Assembly (NCBI GenBank): GCA_002327765.1
Contig: DCUH01000124.1
Coordinates: 1 to 7,067, forward strand
Length of the DNA stretch: 7,067 bases
Source: a bacterium UBA2219
Lineage (GTDB): Bacteria; Desulfobacterota; Deferrimicrobia; Deferrimicrobiales; Deferrimicrobiaceae
Direction: 5' to 3'
The translations under genes and the position numbers were made by a program. How positions within the stretch are numbered: position 1 is the first letter of the stretch; the number at the start of each line of letters is the position of its first letter. The notes under the pieces were generated by a model. It was not told where the DNA came from and did no database searches. It saw only the letters and a program-made list of their open reading frames with translations. Positions 1 through 7,067 of this stretch are shown piece after piece.

Positions 1-719
<719 letters not shown>

Positions 720-724
720 GTTTT

Positions 725-730
725 CCTCCT
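725..730 (-). promoter_or_regulatory. Ribosome binding site of icd
   Basis: The minus strand reads AGGAGG followed by AAAAC and the ATG. This is a perfect six-base Shine-Dalgarno with five-base spacing, which supports the chosen start and suggests strong translation. Confidence 0.85.
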
Positions 731-748
731 GTTGGGGGATAAAAATAC

Positions 749-777
749 AGAATATTGGACGATCGCCGGACCGTCAA
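749..777 (-). promoter_or_regulatory. Sigma70-type promoter of icd
   Basis: On the minus strand TTGACG (772-777, 5 of 6 to the -35 consensus) is followed after exactly 17 bases by TATTCT (749-754, 4 of 6 to the -10 consensus). The predicted transcription start is near 741-743, giving a leader of about 22-24 bases that contains little more than the ribosome binding site. The -10 region sits in an A+T-rich patch (741-756) that stands out in otherwise G+C-rich DNA. This is a sequence match only; the start site has not been measured. Confidence 0.65.
758..775. promoter_or_regulatory. Imperfect 18-bp dyad within the icd promoter (possible operator)
   Basis: The plus strand reads GACGATC, four bases, GGACCGTC-type complement; as half-sites this is GACG-A-TC and GA-C-CGTC around a four-base centre, with one mismatched position in each seven-base arm. 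It lies between the -10 and -35 hexamers and overlaps the -35 by four bases. Such a position would suit a repressor that blocks RNA polymerase. The match is short and the DNA is G+C-rich, so chance is a real alternative. Confidence 0.25.
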
Positions 778-811
778 GGGACCGGGAGACGAAACCGGGT
801 ACGGCGGGGGG

Positions 812-1873
812 CTACGCCTTCCGGCAGAGGGCGAGCAGGGCGTCGGTGTCGACCGACGCGCGGACGGCTTCGACCCCCCGGGCGACCTTCTCCGGTTCGC
901 GAATCCGCAGGCGCCCCAGGATGCGCTCGAACTTCTCCACGGTGGAGAAGGTGTCCTCCGCCACCTTCAGGACGGCCACGCCCTTTTCACGCGCCTTCGA
1001 AAGGATGATGTCGTTCGGAGCGACCCCGCCCGTCAGCACCAGGGCCACCGTGTCGGTCTCGAGGGCGGCGAGCTGGATGTCCGTCCGGAAGCCGCCGGTG
1101 ACCACCGCCTTCCGCGGGATGCCGCGGAAGATCCGCAGCGCGTGCTCCACGTCCATCGTTCCCACGCAGAACCGCTCGATCATCGTCCCGGGGGAGGGCC
1201 CCTCCGCCAGGACCGCCGCGTTGAGCCGGGGGACCAGCGAGCCCACGCTGACGCTGTCGAGCAGCGGATCGAGCGGGACGGCCCCGAGGACCCGGATCCC
1301 CCTCCCCTCCAGGAAGGTGCCCGCCGTTCCCCGAACGAACGACTCCTGCGCCGGTGCGACCCGGTTGAAGATCACCCCAAGCAGCCGTGGCCCCAGTACC
1401 TGGGCCGCCCACAGCACCTGGTCCATCGACTTCTCGCCCTCGAACCGGTCCACCAGGACCACGCGGCAGTTGAAGTTCACGATCAGCTCCAGGGGGGATA
1501 GGCCGAAGAAATAGCCGTCGCGGGCGTTGGCGGTGCCCCCGACGAGCAGGATCTCCGAGCGGGCCTCGGCGTCGCGCACCGACGCGGTGATCTTCCCCCG
1601 CAGGCGGAGGTCCTCTCCGCGGTACGCGGCCATAACCAGGTCGGGCGTGATCACGGCCGGGCAGAACGCCTCCGGCGGCCCCTCGAGCCCAAGCTGGTTC
1701 GCGATGAACGAGGCGTCCTCGTCGACCAGCCGCCCCCCCTCCATGACGGGGATCTTCCCGAGGATCTTGAGGTACCCCACCTTGACGCCCGCCCCGCCCC
1801 AGATCTTCCCGAGGGCGAGCGCGACAAGCGTTTTCCCGGCGTATTCCGACGTGGACGCGATGTACAGGTTCAT
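812..1873 (-). CDS. P-loop (BioD-like) and DRTGG domain protein, Pta N-terminal-region homologue
   Basis: This 353-residue protein resembles the freestanding form of the N-terminal region of long phosphotransacetylases (BioD/dethiobiotin-synthetase-like fold plus DRTGG domain), without the catalytic phosphate acetyltransferase domain. Residues 1-200 form the P-loop part: the loop is STSEYAGKT (7-15) with Lys14 and Thr15, having Thr at the first Gly position as in BioD. LLVGGTANARDGYFFGLS (about 109-126) matches the family's second active-site strand, and VVLVDR (138-143) a later core strand. The DRTGG-type domain covers about 205-320 and includes VVTGGFRTDIQLAALETD (257-274) and LVLTGG (278-283); the name-giving motif is altered. 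The ATG at 1871-1873 is preceded by GGAGGG six bases upstream, and it overlaps the upstream ligase stop as ATGA, so a longer in-frame start at 1984 is a shadow. In long Pta enzymes this region is linked to metabolite sensing. A regulatory or partner role for the ligase is inference, and the substrate is unknown. Confidence 0.85.
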   Translation of the reverse strand: MNLYIASTSEYAGKTLVALALGKIWGGAGVKVGYLKILGKIPVMEGGRLVDEDASFIANQLGLEGPPEAFCPAVITPDLVMAAYRGEDLRLRGKITASVRDAEARSEILLVGGTANARDGYFFGLSPLELIVNFNCRVVLVDRFEGEKSMDQVLWAAQVLGPRLLGVIFNRVAPAQESFVRGTAGTFLEGRGIRVLGAVPLDPLLDSVSVGSLVPRLNAAVLAEGPSPGTMIERFCVGTMDVEHALRIFRGIPRKAVVTGGFRTDIQLAALETDTVALVLTGGVAPNDIILSKAREKGVAVLKVAEDTFSTVEKFERILGRLRIREPEKVARGVEAVRASVDTDALLALCRKA

Positions 1874-3978
1874 TTCCTGCCCTCCGCTACCGCTACCCGG
1901 CAGTCGATCGCCCGAAGCCCCTTGCCCCTGGGCATCACCCGGACGGGGTTGATGTCGAGCTCCATGATCTCGGGGAAGTCGCACGACAGGGCTGACAGCC
2001 GCAACATGGCGTCGATGATGGCCTCCTCGTCCGCCGGCTCGGTGCCGCGGTACCCGGCCAGCAGCGGGTAGGCCCGGATCTCCCGGATCATCTCCGAGGC
2101 GTCGCGACGCGAGACCGGCGCCACCCGGAACGCGACGTCCTTCAGAACCTCGACGTAGATGCCGCCGAGGCCGAACATCAGCAGCGGCCCGAACTGCGGG
2201 TCGCGGGTCAGCCCCAGGATGAGCTCCTGGCCGCCGACGATCATCTCCTGCACGGAGACCCCGGCGATCCAGGCGTCCGGGGCGTGACGGCGGACCGAGG
2301 AGGTGATCTCGGCGAACGCCCGTTCGACGTCCGCCTCGGACGCGAGGCCGAGGCGCACGCCCCCCACGTCGGTCTTGTGGAGGATCTGCGGGGAGACGAT
2401 CTTCATGACGACCTGCGGGACGCCCATTCCCCGGAACGCCTGCACGGCGTCCGCGGACGTCTGGGCGAAGGAGTTCTTCGGGAAGGAGAAGCCGTACACC
2501 TCGAGGATGGCCCGCGCGTCCTCCTCCCCCCCCTGCCCTCCCTTGCCGAGGATCCTGCCGATGGCGCGCTGGGCGGCCATCGGGCGGCCGCCGAGGGAGC
2601 CGCCATCCTCAGGGAAATCGGCGGTCTGGATGCGGGAGTACCGCACCATCGCGTGCGCGGTGCCCACGGCGCGCTCCGGGGTGATGTAACTGGGGACCCC
2701 GCCCTCCATGAGGATCTTGCGGGCGGAGGCGACGCTGGTCCCGCCGACGAACGACCCGAACACCGTTTTCCCCGTCTTCCCCAGCCCGGACACGACGGCG
2801 CGCGCCGTTTCCTCGGGCTCGGTCATGACCTGCGGCGTCAGCAGCACGAGGACCATGTCGACGGAATCGTCGCCCGCGAGGATATTGAGGACGTCCCGGT
2901 ACCGGTCGGCTCGGGCGTCCCCGATGATGTCCACCGGGTTGACCAGGCTGGAGGTCGGCGGGACCTTGGGGGCGATCTGCGCGCGCAGCGACTCGGAGAC
3001 CTCGGCGAGACGGATCCCGAGGCGGTCCGCCGTGTCCGCCGCCAGGATCCCCGGCCCGCCCGCGTTGGTCAGGATGAGGAGCTTCCCCTGTTTCGGCACC
3101 GGCTGCATCGAGAAACCGACGGTGAAGTCGAACAGCTCCTCGATCGAGGCGGCGCGCAGTATCCCCGCCTGGCGGAACGCCGCGGCGTAGGCACTGTCGG
3201 AACCCGCCAGGCTTCCCGTGTGGGAGGAGGCGGCCCGGGCGCCCGAGGCCGTGGCGCCCGCCTTCAGAAGGACGACCGGCTTGCGGAGAGTCACCTCCTT
3301 GGCGGCTTTCAGGAACCGCCGGCCGTCGTCGATGCTCTCGATGTAGCCCATGATCACGCGGGTCTCCGGGTCGTCGGCCAGGAACTCGAGGACGTCCGAC
3401 TCGGAGACGTCGGCCTTGTTCCCCATGCTCACGACCTTGGAGTAGCCGATGTTCTCGCCCAGAGACCGGTCCAGGAGGGCCGTGCAAAGCGCCCCGGACT
3501 GGGAGAGGAAGCCGATGTTCCCCTTGCCGGGGGTGCCGTTGGAAAAGGAGGCGTTCAGGCGGGCGTGGGTGTCGATCACCCCGAGGCAGTTCGGGCCCAC
3601 GACCCGGATTCCGGTGGCCCGCGCAATGGAGGTGAGCTCGCGCTCCAGGGTGACGCCGGCGCCCCCCACCTCCTTGAAGCCGGCGGAGATGGCGATGGCC
3701 GCCTTCATCCCCTTCGCCGCGAGGGCGGGGAACGCCTTCAGGATGTCCTTCGGGGACACGACGAACACGCCGAGGTCCACGGGGCCGGGAATCGCCTCGA
3801 CGGAGGCGTACAGCGGACGTCCCAGCAGCTCGCCGCCGCCCGGGTTCACGCCGTACAGGGGCCCGGGGAACCCGGCCTGCACGAGGTTCGCGAAGACGCC
3901 GTACCCCACCTTCTCGGGGTTCCGGGACGCCCCGACGACCGCTACGGATTTCGGCTGGAACAGTTCCCTGGGCAGCAC
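1870..3978 (-). CDS. ADP-forming acyl-CoA synthetase (acetate--CoA ligase family), fused alpha-beta
   Basis: The enzyme family interconverts acyl-CoA + ADP + Pi and free acid + CoA + ATP through phosphohistidine intermediates; acetate is the commonest substrate, but the acyl specificity here is not visible. From the GTG start (702 residues) the order is: CoA-binding Rossmann domain (about 5-130; PKSVAVVGAS near the N-terminus and GPNCLGVI at 128-135), CoA-ligase subdomains (about 150-450) with SQSGAL and the catalytic His253 in ASSHTGSLAGSD, then an ATP-grasp beta part (about 475-702) with the second conserved His534 in SPQILHKTDVGGV, plus GLGGIYVEVLKD and ELDINPV. This is a full-length one-chain enzyme with both histidines intact and no acetyltransferase extension. 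The GTG at 3976-3978 gives MLPRELFQPKSVAVVGAS, the usual family N-terminus. A TTG at 3994-3996 would add six residues but has CCTCCTCC instead of a Shine-Dalgarno upstream. Its stop overlaps the next gene's start as ATGA. Confidence 0.93.
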   Translation of the reverse strand: MLPRELFQPKSVAVVGASRNPEKVGYGVFANLVQAGFPGPLYGVNPGGGELLGRPLYASVEAIPGPVDLGVFVVSPKDILKAFPALAAKGMKAAIAISAGFKEVGGAGVTLERELTSIARATGIRVVGPNCLGVIDTHARLNASFSNGTPGKGNIGFLSQSGALCTALLDRSLGENIGYSKVVSMGNKADVSESDVLEFLADDPETRVIMGYIESIDDGRRFLKAAKEVTLRKPVVLLKAGATASGARAASSHTGSLAGSDSAYAAAFRQAGILRAASIEELFDFTVGFSMQPVPKQGKLLILTNAGGPGILAADTADRLGIRLAEVSESLRAQIAPKVPPTSSLVNPVDIIGDARADRYRDVLNILAGDDSVDMVLVLLTPQVMTEPEETARAVVSGLGKTGKTVFGSFVGGTSVASARKILMEGGVPSYITPERAVGTAHAMVRYSRIQTADFPEDGGSLGGRPMAAQRAIGRILGKGGQGGEEDARAILEVYGFSFPKNSFAQTSADAVQAFRGMGVPQVVMKIVSPQILHKTDVGGVRLGLASEADVERAFAEITSSVRRHAPDAWIAGVSVQEMIVGGQELILGLTRDPQFGPLLMFGLGGIYVEVLKDVAFRVAPVSRRDASEMIREIRAYPLLAGYRGTEPADEEAIIDAMLRLSALSCDFPEIMELDINPVRVMPRGKGLRAIDCRVAVAEGRK
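1880..1885 (-). promoter_or_regulatory. Ribosome binding site of the DRTGG-protein gene, inside the ligase gene
   Basis: GGAGGG on the minus strand lies six bases before the ATG and within the last codons of the ligase gene. With the ATGA stop-start overlap (1870-1873) it points to translational coupling and decides against the longer in-frame start. Confidence 0.7.
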
Positions 3979-3984
3979 GGGTCC

Positions 3985-3990
3985 ACTATA
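3985..3990 (-). promoter_or_regulatory. Possible -10 element before the ligase gene
   Basis: TATAGT on the minus strand matches 5 of 6 bases of the -10 consensus. It ends six bases before the GTG start, so transcription would begin at or next to the start codon, giving a leaderless message. No -35 better than 3 of 6 lies at 16-19 bases (the best is CTTCCA with a 19-base spacer), so it is weak as a stand-alone promoter. Confidence 0.3.
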
Positions 3991-4010
3991 AACCAATTCG
4001 GAGGAGGCAT

Positions 4011-4037
4011 GGAAGGGGGCGAAAACAGCCCCGTTCC
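4011..4037 (-). terminator. Hairpin directly after aspS (weak terminator or 3'-end stabiliser)
   Basis: The minus strand has arms GGAACGGGGC (4028-4037) and GCCCCCTTCC (4011-4020) around the seven-base loop TGTTTTC. They pair as 4 bp, one C-C mismatch, then 5 bp. The hairpin begins one base after the aspS stop codon. No U-run follows on this strand, so it is not a standard intrinsic terminator; it could separate hisS-aspS from the ligase unit, protect the 3' end, or cause partial read-through. On the plus strand a five-T run does follow the hairpin, after a six-base gap, but I see no gene there to terminate. Confidence 0.35.
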
Positions 4038-4038
4038 C

Positions 4039-5829
<1,791 letters not shown>

Positions 5830-5831
5830 CG

Positions 5832-7067
<1,236 letters not shown>

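Noticed and set aside
781..799. Repeated ACCGGG (781-786 and 794-799) in the gap before icd, considered as a terminator stem for the ligase operon.
   Set aside because: The copies are in direct orientation; pairing is limited to CCGG with itself and there is no T-run, so it is not a credible terminator.
1874..1984. A 37-residue N-terminal extension of the DRTGG protein starting within the ligase gene.
   Set aside because: The extension is low-complexity and lies out of frame over the ligase C-terminus; the ATG at 1873 has a good ribosome site and gives the family-typical beginning just before the P-loop.
4000..4010. GGAGGAGGC followed by ATG on the plus strand, resembling a ribosome site and start in the intergenic gap.
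   Set aside because: The reading frame after it is the antisense shadow of aspS with no family resemblance, the spacing is very short, and no plus-strand promoter is visible.

Overview
The window is a G+C-rich (roughly two thirds G+C by eye), gene-dense bacterial chromosome segment. All five genes lie on the minus strand, so transcription runs from the right edge to the left. In transcription order they are: histidyl-tRNA synthetase (hisS, first few codons off the right edge), aspartyl-tRNA synthetase (aspS), a one-chain ADP-forming acyl-CoA (acetate--CoA) ligase, a P-loop/DRTGG protein related to the N-terminal part of phosphotransacetylase, and NADP-type isocitrate dehydrogenase (icd, 3' end off the left edge). 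The hisS-aspS pair, the ADP-forming ligase with its DRTGG partner and the E. coli-like Icd would suit a deltaproteobacterium-like (Desulfobacterota-type) anaerobe or a related uncultured lineage. That is inference from gene content; nothing here fixes the taxon.

Right part (3978-7067): hisS and aspS are tightly coupled. The aspS Shine-Dalgarno lies inside the last hisS codons, and the most likely aspS start is a TTG two bases past the hisS stop. The AspRS carries the His and Gly residues that mark non-discriminating enzymes, which suggests Asn-tRNA is made through Asp-tRNA(Asn) and GatCAB. A mismatched 9-bp hairpin follows the aspS stop directly, and a -10-like TATAGT lies just before the ligase start.

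Middle part (812-3978): the acyl-CoA ligase and the DRTGG protein overlap by ATGA, a strong sign of translational coupling and of shared work. The ligase has both phosphohistidine regions of the family, in alpha-beta fusion order. It probably interconverts acyl-CoA + ADP + Pi with the free acid + CoA + ATP. The partner has the sensor-like N-terminal architecture of Pta without the catalytic domain, and its role is unknown.

Left part (1-811): icd has its own 92-bp leader with a convincing sigma70-type promoter (TTGACG, 17 bp, TATTCT), an imperfect dyad between the two promoter elements, and a strong ribosome binding site. It is therefore probably a separate transcription unit. Together the last three genes link acetate/acyl-CoA metabolism with the oxidative branch of the TCA cycle. 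I see no mobile element, CRISPR array, RNA gene or integration scar. This is mostly ordinary core metabolism, with the ligase/DRTGG pair as the least understood part.
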